Translations under genes and position numbers: made by a program
Assembly: GCF_025384765.1 (NCBI RefSeq)
Contig: NZ_VHLL01000002.1
Coordinates: forward strand, 62,001 to 126,000
DNA length: 64,000 bases
Direction of reading: 5' to 3'
Source: Methanoculleus formosensis
GTDB lineage: Archaea > Halobacteriota > Methanomicrobia > Methanomicrobiales > Methanoculleaceae
Shown here: positions 25,842-34,039 of the stretch, piece after piece
Position numbering within the stretch: position 1 is the stretch's first letter
How the letters are laid out: each line of letters opens with the position of its first letter
Notes under the pieces: model-generated
Told to the model about the DNA's origin: nothing
What the model saw: only the letters and a program-made list of their open reading frames with translations
The model's database searches: none

Positions 25842-26017
25842 CCTCTGCGCTCCCGGGCACGGGGACGGCCCCCGGAAAGACCGCCCCTCACCCCCGGGTG
25901 CCGCAGCCGTCCGCAAACGGCCGGGCAGCACCGGGGGGAAACACCCGAATTTTTAGTAATAAATTATCGTGCGGCTACTATTTAACGATGGTTTCATCGA
26001 AAAATCGATAGAACCGG

Positions 26018-26040
26018 GGATCCGCGAAAAAACCGGATCC
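26018..26040. terminator. Hairpin at the end of the leftward FeoB-DphB-DUF357 gene run
   Basis: GGATCCG at 26018-26024 and CGGATCC at 26034-26040 pair perfectly around a 9-base loop containing an A6 run, which reads as U6 in the minus-strand transcript. The right arm abuts the DUF357 stop codon at 26040-26042. It could end the operon's transcript, or stabilise its 3' end. Confidence 0.4.
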
Positions 26041-26609
26041 TAAACGGTGAAGAGGCCCCGCTCCCCGGTTATCCGAAACAGCCCCGCGCGGATACCGGCA
26101 TCAAGCCAGGCGTAGCCGTAGCTGAACCGGGCAAGGGCGGCGGCGCGGTCGCCGGCATCGAGGCACGCCGCACCCTGCGCATACCAGCCGCGTGCCGCCG
26201 AATAAAACTCCCCGGCCGCTGCCTGAAGCGAGCTCGCCTCGTCCGCCGCCGCCTCGACCCCCGCGAGGGCCGCATCAAGCATCCGCCGGTAGCGGTGGGT
26301 CTTCTCGTCAAGATGGGCAGCCTGTGATTCGGGTATGCCCGCATCCACCGTCTCCGGGGGGTGGGCGAGAGAAGGCGCAAGCAGCCCGAGGCGCGAGCCG
26401 GCGTCAAGCCACCCGAGCCCGTAGGCAAACGCGGCGAGGGCATTCACCCGGTCGCCCGCCCGAAGAAACGCAAACCCGTCGCTGTGGTAGGCGGCAGCCA
26501 TCTCGATCACCTCCCCGGCCGCCCGGGAAAGGGAGGTGCCGTCCGGGACAGCGATCCGGGCGAGGGAGAGTGCCTCCCCATACAGAGCGCCGTATTCGTC
26601 GAGATTCAT
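26040..26609 (-). CDS. DUF357 protein with two tandem copies of the domain
   Basis: A 189-residue all-helical protein. Two halves repeat: residues about 40-77 contain [21 protein letters not shown], and about 140-178 contain [20 protein letters not shown], each preceded by a helix and followed by DAG-x-R-x-GL. A single such unit is the DUF357 family, common in archaea and of unknown function. The start overlaps the DphB stop by 4 bases (ATGA), suggesting a coupling with diphthamide synthesis or simple co-expression. Confidence 0.8.
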   Translation of the reverse strand: MNLDEYGALYGEALSLARIAVPDGTSLSRAAGEVIEMAAAYHSDGFAFLRAGDRVNALAAFAYGLGWLDAGSRLGLLAPSLAHPPETVDAGIPESQAAHLDEKTHRYRRMLDAALAGVEAAADEASSLQAAAGEFYSAARGWYAQGAACLDAGDRAAALARFSYGYAWLDAGIRAGLFRITGERGLFTV

Positions 26610-27406
26610 AGGCCGGCGAAGATCTCCAGGTACTCGCGCTCCATCGGGTGGAGGTCCGCCGGCACGGCGAGGATATGGAGCGGGGGGCCGAAATCCGTCT
26701 CCTTGAGGGTCGCACCGGTCCCGGCGGCAACCACGGGGTGCTCCGACCCCGCACGGGCGATCCCCACGTAGAGGGCGGGCGGTTCGATGCCGCGCTTCTC
26801 TGCCATCTCCTCGAGGATGGCGATCGCCTCCGGGACGCGCATGTAGCGATCCTTCTGGATATCCAGGTAGACGAGCGTATGGAGGTTCTGCGCAAGATTC
26901 GCCGCGACCGTCTCGAGGGGGGCCGTCGGGAACCAGCCCTTCGCGGGGAACGGCACCGAGCAGGACTTCCCGAACCGGTAGTTCTGCAGACCCGAGAGGC
27001 CCGAGACCGCGCTCGATATCGACGACGCGTGGATGATGGAGGTCTCGATCCCGGCGGCGGCAGCCCGCAGCCGGAGATCCGCATGCGTCGTCGAGACCAT
27101 AGGATCTCCTCCGGTCAGGAACGCCACCCGGCCGGCAGCGGCGCAGTCGAGGATCTCGCGGGGGTTCTGCTCGACGTCCTCCCGGCCGAGCACCCGGATC
27201 TCCTTCTCGAAGAACGCTTCCATCGCACCGACGTCTGTTCCCATCAACCGCGACGTATACGCCTCCAAAAAGACGACATCGGCGCTCCTGACATACTCAA
27301 GGCCTTTGACCGATATGTCCCCGAGGTCGAAGAGCCCGAGGCCCACGAACGTCAGGATCGATCTTTCACTCCCGGGGGTTATCCGGGTACCGTCATCCCT
27401 GCTCAA
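26606..27406 (-). CDS. dphB: Diphthine synthase
   Basis: A 266-residue SAM-dependent methyltransferase that methylates the modified histidine of elongation factor 2 during diphthamide formation. It shows [19 protein letters not shown], the tetrapyrrole-methylase-type [27 protein letters not shown] and [15 protein letters not shown]. The annotated TTG start at 27406 gives about 15 residues more than usual family members and lies inside the upstream gene after a GGAG; no ATG, GTG or TTG lies closer to the conserved ILTFVGLG, so the true start is uncertain. Confidence 0.93.
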   Translation of the reverse strand: MSRDDGTRITPGSERSILTFVGLGLFDLGDISVKGLEYVRSADVVFLEAYTSRLMGTDVGAMEAFFEKEIRVLGREDVEQNPREILDCAAAGRVAFLTGGDPMVSTTHADLRLRAAAAGIETSIIHASSISSAVSGLSGLQNYRFGKSCSVPFPAKGWFPTAPLETVAANLAQNLHTLVYLDIQKDRYMRVPEAIAILEEMAEKRGIEPPALYVGIARAGSEHPVVAAGTGATLKETDFGPPLHILAVPADLHPMEREYLEIFAGL

Positions 27407-28115
27407 ACGTCAGTGCTCCGTCGTCGTAGAAGTACCGGATCCAGGGGGTCGTCCTCCCGCGGATGCCCGTGATGCGGAAGTCCCGCTTCACCGTCCCTCC
27501 CCCGTCCTCGACCCTCACCTCGATGACCGTGTTCATCAACTGCTTGATCGTGGAGATGGTTCGCTCGTCGAACGACTCGCTGTTGAGGGTGTAGATCCCG
27601 ATCCCCTCCAGTTTCTTCACCCGGTTGGTGATCACGTGGAGGAACCTGTAGGTCACCTCCAGCTGCGAGTACATGAGGAGCGTCGAGACCGAGTGGAGGC
27701 AGAACCGGATCGGCGGAGGCATCGGACCCGGAGGTTCCGCCACCACCGCTTCCTTCCACATATCCTCGACCATCCGGGAGAACTTGATCCCCATACTGGT
27801 CAGGTCGAGCGGGCTCGTGACGAACTTCGCCATCGCCGTGTCCCGCAGGGTGGGCACCGAGTTCTTCGTGACCGCATCGATGATCCCGACCCGGTTCCTG
27901 GCCGCCCCGAACCTGCGGAACGAACCGATGACGTCGGAGGCACGCTCGTCGGTCGAGATGGCAACGGCCCATTCTCCGGGCTGGGGAGAGGCAATCCGGC
28001 ATGCCAGGAGCTCAGCATAGGAGAGAGGAGGCGCCAGAAGGAGAATATTTGTCGCGGCCCGCAGGCCCCCATACTCCTTCTCGATGGCCGGGATGCCGGT
28101 TTCGTAGGTGTACAT
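27393..28115 (-). CDS. RecA/KaiC-fold protein without a Walker A motif
   Basis: A 240-residue protein. The pattern [18 protein letters not shown] occupies the place of the phosphate-binding loop of RadA/KaiC-like ATPases but lacks G-x-x-x-x-G-K-T/[22 protein letters not shown] then resembles the Walker B strand and helix of the same fold, and later strands carry EVRVEDGGG and DFRITGIRG. Such proteins occur in Methanomicrobia and haloarchaea without a known role. The ATG at 28115 is 13 bases after the FeoB stop. It probably binds no ATP in the ordinary way. Confidence 0.55.
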   Translation of the reverse strand: MYTYETGIPAIEKEYGGLRAATNILLLAPPLSYAELLACRIASPQPGEWAVAISTDERASDVIGSFRRFGAARNRVGIIDAVTKNSVPTLRDTAMAKFVTSPLDLTSMGIKFSRMVEDMWKEAVVAEPPGPMPPPIRFCLHSVSTLLMYSQLEVTYRFLHVITNRVKKLEGIGIYTLNSESFDERTISTIKQLMNTVIEVRVEDGGGTVKRDFRITGIRGRTTPWIRYFYDDGALTFEQG

Positions 28116-28128
28116 CTTCTTATACCAG

Positions 28129-29979
28129 TTATGACAGGAGGTAATGAATAAGCCCTCCGACCAGGAGCCCGAGGGCAACCGTGTAGGCCGTGATCGCGAG
28201 CGTGATCCTCGAGCCGACTTCCCGCAGCAAAACCGTGATCGTCGCGAGGCAGGGGACGAAGAGGACGGTCACGATCGCGAATACGTAGAGCTGCAGCGAC
28301 GAGAGCACCGCCCCGAGGTCGGCGGTGCCCGCGAGGATGGCGAGGGTCTCGAACGCCATCTCTTTTCTGAGGATCCCGAAGATGAGCGCCGTCGCCGCAT
28401 AGCCCGGAAGGCCGAGGAGGGCCATGGTGTAGGGTTCCACAAGCCCCTCGAAGTACGCCATGACGCCGAAGAACTCCAGAAGGCCGAGGACGATGCTTCC
28501 CGCGAGGAGGAGCGGCATCGCGATGAAGAGGAACTCCGAGAGGCGCGCCCAGGACTTCTTCATCACCAGTTTCGGGTCCGGCCAGCGGAGCGGGACCATC
28601 TCCATGATCATCCCGAACCGCTCGCCCGGCGTCACCCGGGAGAGGACGAGCCCGGTTATGAGGATCAGGAGAAAGACGATGGCGTATACGCTGAACGCCG
28701 CCGCGATGCCGACGAAACTCGCCACGATCCCGGCGATGATAACCGTCCGGGCCGAGCAGGGAACCATCGTGACCAGGAACGAGGCGATGATCCGCTCGCG
28801 CCGGGAGCGCAGGAGCCGGATGCTCATGATGGCCGGCACGTTGCACCCGAACGCCAGGGTGAAGGGGATGACCGCCCCGCCGTGCATCCCGACCCGGTGC
28901 ATAGCGTTGTCGGCGAGGAACGCCGCCCGGGTCATGTACCCGGAGTCCTCCAGGATGGAGATAATAATGTAGAAGAGGAAGACGTACGGGAACGCTATCC
29001 CGAGGCCCGCCTGGAGCGCGATGAGGACCGATGTCCCGAGCGTCTCGACGAGCGGCGGCAGCCCGAGCGCGACGAAGGGCTGTATCGCAAAGACATCGAA
29101 AAACTCCACGATAATCTCTTCAAGGAACGATCCCGCGATGAAGACGAAGAGGAGCATCCCGATCAGGATACCGATCAGGATCGGCATCCCGGGGATGAGC
29201 CGCGTCAGGATGCTGTCCGGATCGGTCTGGGGGAGGTTGAGTTCCTCCTTCACGGTGAGGTCGGCGATCTCGTGGGCGAAGTTGTGTCGGTTGGCCGCGA
29301 TGATCTGGGCGACCGTCATCCGGTGCCGGGACTCGATCTCGTCGGAGATCGTCCGCGCCGCCTCGATCAGTTCCGGGTTTTCGCCGAACCCGAGGAGCGC
29401 ACGAACGCTCTCTTTTCGGTCGGCACCGAACATCTTCCCGAGGCTCCGGACGGCTGCCTCGATGTGGTGGTCGTAGGGGATCTCGACCACCGACGGGCTC
29501 GAGGCGGCGAGGGCCGCCGGGATGATCCGGTCGATGTTCTTCCCCTGCGACGCCGCCGTCTGGATCACTTCGACGCCGAGAAGGTCGTGAATCGGGCCGG
29601 GATCGACCTCAAGCCCCCGTTTTGCGGCCTCGTCGATCATGTTCAGCACGACGACCATCGGGAGGCCGTACTCCGCCACCTGGAGGAGGAGGTAGAGGTT
29701 GCGTTCCAGGCGGGTGACGTTCGTCACCACGATGACCGCGTCGACGTCCTGCTGCTCCAGGAACCGGCGGACCAGGCCTTCCTCGTCCGAGTTCCCCTCG
29801 AGCGAATAGACCCCGGGCAGGTCGACGAGTTCGACGATCTCGCGCTGGAAACAGGTGTTGCCCCGCTGCAGCTCGACGGTGGTTCCGGGGTAGTTGCTCA
29901 CCTCCACCCCGAGGCCGGTGAGCTGGTTGAAGATGAGGGATTTGCCGACGCTGGGGTTGCCGATCAGCGCGAACTTCAT
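28129..29979 (-). CDS. feoB: Ferrous iron transporter FeoB
   Basis: A 616-residue Fe(II) uptake protein. The cytoplasmic G domain has G1 GNPSVGKS at residues 7-14, the switch region NYPGTTVEL, G3 DLPGVYSL and G4-like VLNMIDEA. After a helical spacer (to about 275) come two Gate motifs within a membrane domain, with IPFTLAFGCNVPAI and MVPCSARTVI carrying the conserved cysteines. The ATG at 29979 overlaps the stop of the DtxR-FeoA gene by 4 bases, so regulator, FeoA domain and channel are made together. Confidence 0.97.
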   Translation of the reverse strand: MKFALIGNPSVGKSLIFNQLTGLGVEVSNYPGTTVELQRGNTCFQREIVELVDLPGVYSLEGNSDEEGLVRRFLEQQDVDAVIVVTNVTRLERNLYLLLQVAEYGLPMVVVLNMIDEAAKRGLEVDPGPIHDLLGVEVIQTAASQGKNIDRIIPAALAASSPSVVEIPYDHHIEAAVRSLGKMFGADRKESVRALLGFGENPELIEAARTISDEIESRHRMTVAQIIAANRHNFAHEIADLTVKEELNLPQTDPDSILTRLIPGMPILIGILIGMLLFVFIAGSFLEEIIVEFFDVFAIQPFVALGLPPLVETLGTSVLIALQAGLGIAFPYVFLFYIIISILEDSGYMTRAAFLADNAMHRVGMHGGAVIPFTLAFGCNVPAIMSIRLLRSRRERIIASFLVTMVPCSARTVIIAGIVASFVGIAAAFSVYAIVFLLILITGLVLSRVTPGERFGMIMEMVPLRWPDPKLVMKKSWARLSEFLFIAMPLLLAGSIVLGLLEFFGVMAYFEGLVEPYTMALLGLPGYAATALIFGILRKEMAFETLAILAGTADLGAVLSSLQLYVFAIVTVLFVPCLATITVLLREVGSRITLAITAYTVALGLLVGGLIHYLLS

Positions 29980-30605
29980 GGACACGACTCCACGACGATC
30001 GATCGCGCGATCTCGGGGCTGATAGCGATGTCGCAACCTTTCACCCTGACGACGACGGAATCGTTGGGGAGTTTGCGCCGGATCTGCACGATCTCTCCGG
30101 GGAAGATGCCGAGATCGAGCAGCCGCCGGTGCCGCCGGGGTCCGCGCATCATCGCCACCCGGACGGTATCGCCTTCCTTGCAGTCGAGCAGCGTGCAGTC
30201 CCGCCCCCGGCAGCGTCCCATACGCCCCCGCGGAGACTGGGCGCCGTCCATGTAGGAGGAGAGCCGGTCGATCGTCTCGTCGGATATCCCGTGCTCGAGG
30301 GTGCAGGCCTCCCTGCTCGCGGCATCCTCATCGACGCCGAGCATCTCCGTCAAAAAACACTGGAGAACGCGGTGTTTCCGGGCCACCATTGACGCCAGCG
30401 ACGAACCCTTCCCGGTAAGCCTGACGGCGTCGCCGTCCGCCCGCTCCAGGTATCCTTCCTCGACCAGAGAGGCGACGGTCGTCCCGGCGGTCTCCTTCCC
30501 GGTATCGAGAGCCGCCGCTATCTCGTCCAGCGTCGCCGCCCGGCCGCCGCTCTCCGTGATCGTGAGGATTGCTTCGAGATAATCCTCAAACGTGGAACGA
30601 AGCAT
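29976..30605 (-). CDS. DtxR/MntR-family metalloregulator fused to a FeoA domain
   Basis: A 209-residue protein in three parts: a winged helix (FEDYLEAILTITESGGRAA, EEGYLERADG; residues 1-60), a helical dimerisation and metal-binding region (ARKHRVLQCFLTEMLG, then ACTLEHGISDE; about 70-125) and a C-terminal SH3-like FeoA domain (RLLDLGIFPGEIVQIRRK; about 140-205). Between them CRGRDCTLLDC adds Cys residues. DtxR-type repressors bind DNA when charged with Fe or Mn; FeoA domains normally contact FeoB. It overlaps feoB by 4 bases and probably represses its own operon. Confidence 0.9.
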   Translation of the reverse strand: MLRSTFEDYLEAILTITESGGRAATLDEIAAALDTGKETAGTTVASLVEEGYLERADGDAVRLTGKGSSLASMVARKHRVLQCFLTEMLGVDEDAASREACTLEHGISDETIDRLSSYMDGAQSPRGRMGRCRGRDCTLLDCKEGDTVRVAMMRGPRRHRRLLDLGIFPGEIVQIRRKLPNDSVVVRVKGCDIAISPEIARSIVVESCP

Positions 30606-30611
30606 CTACAA

Positions 30612-30632
30612 TCAATTTTACTTCTATAAGTT
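30612..30632 (-). promoter_or_regulatory. TATA box and short promoter of the DtxR-FeoA/FeoB operon
   Basis: On the minus strand ACTTATAGAAG lies about 22 bases before the ATG at 30605, so the mRNA would start almost at the initiation codon. The surrounding 30 bases are AT-rich and could hold the regulator's own binding site; no perfect palindrome was found. Confidence 0.45.
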
Positions 30633-30763
30633 TATGGATTTGGGTGGTACCAACAGGGACTAGGGTGCGACGAGGAGCGGATTCACTTCTGCTCCCGGAT
30701 GATCACGGGTTGCCCGGGACCTGCGCGTCAACGTCTATATGGTTTTAGGGACGACCGGTGATC

Positions 30764-32377
30764 ATGAAGGCCCCGGAGCGAGAGGTCACGAACAGGGATG
30801 TCGCCGAACGACTCACGCTGATGGCTCGCCTGCTCGGGATCGCGGGGGAGGATCAGTACCGGATCGCGGCCTACGAGCGGGCGGGGCGGCAGATTGACCG
30901 CCTCTCCCTCCCGGTCGCCGGGCTCGACGAGGAGGAGCTCACCCGTATCCCGGGGATAGGAGAGAGGATTGCCGGCCAGATCCGCGAGATCGCCGCCACG
31001 GGAACGTTCGGGGAGTTACGAGACCTCCAGGAAACCATACCCGGATCGGTCGTCGATCTGCTCGGCGTTGCCGGGGTGGGGCCGAAGACGCTGCACACCC
31101 TCTACAAGAAACTCGGCATCCAGAGCCTGGACGACCTGGAACAGGCGGTGAAGGGGCACCGGCTCAGGGCGCTCTCCGGATTCGGGGCAAAGAGGGAGGA
31201 GACGATCCAGCGGGGTATCGAGCAGTTCCGGCGAAGGCCGAACCGGATGACCCGTCCGCAGGCCGACGCGGTGCTCGCGGCCCTGCCGGACGGGCCGTAC
31301 ACGGTTGCGGGGAGTTACCGACGGGGGTCGAGCACGGTAGCCAGGCTCACGATCGTCGCTATCGAAGACCGGCCGGAGACCCGCGAGGGCGGCGATGACG
31401 GGGTGGACGTCCGGTTCACCGAACCCGGCCGGTGCGGCACGGCGCTCCTCTGCGCCACCGGCTCGGCCGCGTTCCTGGAGAGGCTCGGGGAGGTGGCGGC
31501 GCGACAGGGCTACCGGCTCACGCCTGAGGGGCTCGTGGAGGCCGCGAACGGGCGGCTGCAGGAGTTCGCAAGCGAGGAGGAGGTATTTTTGTTCCTCGGG
31601 ATGGAGACGGTTCCGCCGGAACTGCGGGAGGACCGGGGCGAGATCGAACTCGCCCTCCGGCACGCCCTCCCGGGTCTCGTCGGGATCTCCGACGTGCAAG
31701 GCGATCTCCACGCCCACACCACATGGAGCGACGGGCGCCAGTCGCTTGAGGATGTGGCGGAAGCGGGGGAGAGAAGGGGCTACGAGTACGTCGTGATCAC
31801 CGACCACTCTTCAAGGGTGCGGCCCGAGGCGCTTACGAAGCAGCAGGCCGAGATCGAGCGTGTCAACCGGCACCACGACTGCCGCCTCCTCTCCGGGAGC
31901 GAGGTGGATATCAGGAGCGACGGCACGCTCGGGTACGAGAACAGGATCCTTGCCGACCTCGACCTGGTGATCGCCTCCGTCCACTCGGGGTTCTCCCAGG
32001 ACCAGGACGTCCTGACCCGGCGCATCCTCACCGCGATGGAGAACGAACACGTCGATGTCATCGGCCACCCCACCGGTCGCCTGCTCGGCCGGAGGCCGGC
32101 GTATGGCATCGACCTCGAACGCGTCATCGCACACGCAGCGGCGACGGGGACGGCTCTTGAGATCAACGCGTCCCCGCACCGGCTCGATCTTGAGGATATT
32201 TATATCCGGCAGGCTAAGATGAAAGGAGTGAAACTGGCTATAGGAACGGATGCCCATAGAATCGGCGAGTTTGCAAATATGCGCTACGGTATAACTCTGG
32301 CGCGCCGAGGCTGGTGCACCCCGGACGACGTCCTGAACACCCGCTCCCTGTCCGCGCTGCTGGAGTGGACGTCATGA
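30764..32377 (+). CDS. PolX-like HhH-PHP protein with a degraded polymerase site
   Basis: A 537-residue paralogue of the PolX at 12189. Helix-hairpin-helix repeats (TRIPGIGERIAGQI; LGVAGVGPKTL) and a full PHP domain (HAHTTWSDG, ITDHSS, GHPTGR, GTDAH) are kept. The palm is damaged: where PolX has GDVDIL this protein reads ARLTIV, so two catalytic Asp residues are replaced by Arg and Thr, and TGSKEHN has become TGSAAFL. It should therefore lack DNA synthesis but keep DNA binding and phosphoesterase activity. ATG at 30764 or GTG at 30758. A TATA box lies at about 30734. Its stop overlaps the next gene by 4 bases. Confidence 0.88.
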   Translation: MKAPEREVTNRDVAERLTLMARLLGIAGEDQYRIAAYERAGRQIDRLSLPVAGLDEEELTRIPGIGERIAGQIREIAATGTFGELRDLQETIPGSVVDLLGVAGVGPKTLHTLYKKLGIQSLDDLEQAVKGHRLRALSGFGAKREETIQRGIEQFRRRPNRMTRPQADAVLAALPDGPYTVAGSYRRGSSTVARLTIVAIEDRPETREGGDDGVDVRFTEPGRCGTALLCATGSAAFLERLGEVAARQGYRLTPEGLVEAANGRLQEFASEEEVFLFLGMETVPPELREDRGEIELALRHALPGLVGISDVQGDLHAHTTWSDGRQSLEDVAEAGERRGYEYVVITDHSSRVRPEALTKQQAEIERVNRHHDCRLLSGSEVDIRSDGTLGYENRILADLDLVIASVHSGFSQDQDVLTRRILTAMENEHVDVIGHPTGRLLGRRPAYGIDLERVIAHAAATGTALEINASPHRLDLEDIYIRQAKMKGVKLAIGTDAHRIGEFANMRYGITLARRGWCTPDDVLNTRSLSALLEWTS

Positions 32378-32964
32378 TCTACCGGTTCTACGAGAAGATC
32401 CTCCTTCGCGATCTCCGGACGCTCCCGGAGCACGTCTGCTTCATGATCACCGAGCAGGACATGCTCGACGCCCCCGGTAACCTCGCCCGCGCCGCCGGGT
32501 GGTGCCGCGACCTCGGGATCAAGAGCGCGACGTTCCATATCAGCACCGCCGACCCCGCCCGGCTGGAACGCTGCCTCCCGCGGATCCGCGAGGTCTCGGC
32601 GATCGCGCGCCTGACCCTGCACTACCGCGACGAGAAGGAGGTCAGCGGCGAAGGCATGGACGTGACGGTGGCGATCGGCAAGAGCGGCCGCGAGGAGATC
32701 GCCGGGTGCGTCAGAAGGATGGCCGAGGACGGAGTAGATCCGGAATCGGTCGACGAAGACGTCCTCGAGTCCTACCTCACCTTCAAATACGAGCCGGACC
32801 TCGTCATCAAGACCGGCGGCGACCACCTGACCGACTTCCTCATCTGGCAGTCGGTCTACTCCGAACTCTTCTTCCTCGACGTCAACTGGGCGCTGCTCCG
32901 GAAAGTGGACTTTCTCCGGGCGCTCCGGGACTTTCAGTCGCGGGCGCGGCGGTTCGGGAAGTAA
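32374..32964 (+). CDS. Cis-prenyltransferase-family protein without the DGNRR motif (NgBR-like subunit)
   Basis: A 196-residue protein whose last 80 residues match undecaprenyl diphosphate synthases: DLVIKTGGDHLTDFLIWQSV, YSELFFLDVNW and the C-terminal ARRFGK with the R-x-G motif. At the N-terminus, where active enzymes have HIAVI-x-DGNRR, it reads HVCFMITEQDML, so the catalytic Asp and the Arg pair are missing. This is the pattern of the accessory subunit (NgBR/Nus1) of heteromeric cis-prenyltransferases. The canonical partner is encoded 290 bases away on the opposite strand. Coupled by ATGA to the PolX-like gene. Confidence 0.8.
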   Translation: MIYRFYEKILLRDLRTLPEHVCFMITEQDMLDAPGNLARAAGWCRDLGIKSATFHISTADPARLERCLPRIREVSAIARLTLHYRDEKEVSGEGMDVTVAIGKSGREEIAGCVRRMAEDGVDPESVDEDVLESYLTFKYEPDLVIKTGGDHLTDFLIWQSVYSELFFLDVNWALLRKVDFLRALRDFQSRARRFGK

Positions 32965-33014
32965 GCCGGCGGTGGAGACCGGTAACAACCAATCGGGTTG
33001 AGCACCGAAACAGC

Positions 33015-33095
33015 CTCACGCGAAGAGCGCGAAGCCGCGAAGGGGAGTTGTACGCCATTTTACCGGTCTTCGCGCCCTTCGCGGCTTCGCGTGAG
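33015..33095. repeat. Imperfect inverted pair of a 28-base GCGAAG-rich dispersed repeat
   Basis: The left arm (33015-33042) begins CTCACGCGAAG and the right arm (33068-33095) ends with its complement CTTCGCGTGAG; the outer 11 bases and the inner 7 pair exactly, while the middle differs. A third copy at 52231-52258 matches the left arm at 26 of 28 bases. The pair sits in the 290-base gap between the two convergent cis-prenyltransferase genes; the rest of the gap holds no gene. Confidence 0.75.
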
Positions 33096-33256
33096 ATCGT
33101 AGGGTTAAACACCAGAGGTGTGGAGTACGACTTCCCTGCAGGAAGTAGTTATACCCGCCTCCCGGACTTCACGCTCTTCTCACGTTCGATGCTCAAACTC
33201 CGTTCCTGATGGAACATCGTACTTCGCATGAAACCACATCGACGTGGAGGTGACCG

Positions 33257-34039
33257 TCAGCCCCGCCGGGCCACGCGCTCTTTTAAGCGCATGCGCTGGT
33301 CGTAGACCCGCATCGCACGCAGAAGATCGATCTTCCTGAACGCCGGCCAGTAGGGGGCGCAGAAGTAGACGGCGGACTCGTGGCCGTTCGCGAGCCAGGG
33401 AAGGAAGTTCGAGGTCCGGTAATCGTTGCCGGTCCTGACGATCAGGTCGACGGGTGGGATGGGTGCACTCCGGTTGAGGTGGTTTTCGACGGTGTCGGGG
33501 TCGATGGCCGCGGGGTCGATCTCGCCCCGCCCGACCCCGTCGAGGATCGACCGGGCGGCGTGCACGATCTCGTTCCGGCCCCCGTAGGCGAGCGCGATGT
33601 TGATGCAGTAGTTGTTGTAGTGCCGTGTCGCCTCTTCCGCCGCGTCGATCGTCGCGAGGAGGTCGTCGGAGAGGAGGGAACGGTCGCCGATCATCTGGAC
33701 CCGGATACGGTTCCGGTGCACCCGCTCGTCCTTCATGACCGCGATAAATTTCTCCCGGAAGAGGGTGAAGAGCGATTCGAGCTCGGTGCTGTCCCTGTGG
33801 AAGTTCTCGGTGGAGAAGGTGTAGAGCGTGATGTGCTGCACCCCGAGGTCGCACGCCCAGTCGAGAACCTGCTCGGTCGCATCCGCCCCGAGCCGGTGAC
33901 CGGTCGCCGTATCGAGCCCCTGTTCCCGGGCATAGCGGCGGTTCCCGTCCTGGATCACCGCGATGTGCCGGGGGACGTGCTTCACCTGCCACTGCAGGTA
34001 GCGCTCGTAGAGGGCGTCGATCCCTGATCTGGGCGTCAG
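33257..34039 (-). CDS. uppS: Cis-prenyltransferase (undecaprenyl diphosphate synthase family), catalytic type
   Basis: Makes long Z-prenyl diphosphates from IPP for glycosyl-carrier lipids. It has PRHIAVIQDGNRRYA with the catalytic Asp, TLYTFSTENFHR, and DLIVRTGNDYRTSNFLPWL. The C-terminus (MRLKERVARRG) lacks a clear R-x-G after the last helix, whereas the paralogue at 32374 has it. No ATG, GTG or TTG lies at the expected N-terminus; a CTG at 34039 overlaps the radical SAM stop (CTGA) and has GAGGTGA 7 bases upstream, giving 260 residues. The next GTG would start just before the catalytic motif. The CTG start is inference. Confidence 0.88.
   Translation of the reverse strand: MTPRSGIDALYERYLQWQVKHVPRHIAVIQDGNRRYAREQGLDTATGHRLGADATEQVLDWACDLGVQHITLYTFSTENFHRDSTELESLFTLFREKFIAVMKDERVHRNRIRVQMIGDRSLLSDDLLATIDAAEEATRHYNNYCINIALAYGGRNEIVHAARSILDGVGRGEIDPAAIDPDTVENHLNRSAPIPPVDLIVRTGNDYRTSNFLPWLANGHESAVYFCAPYWPAFRKIDLLRAMRVYDQRMRLKERVARRG

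Noticed and set aside
28144-30255. A 703-residue open frame on the plus strand
   Set aside because: It is antisense to FeoB and the DtxR-FeoA gene, has the Asp/Glu/Arg/Pro-rich composition typical of GC-rich shadow frames, and shows no domain.
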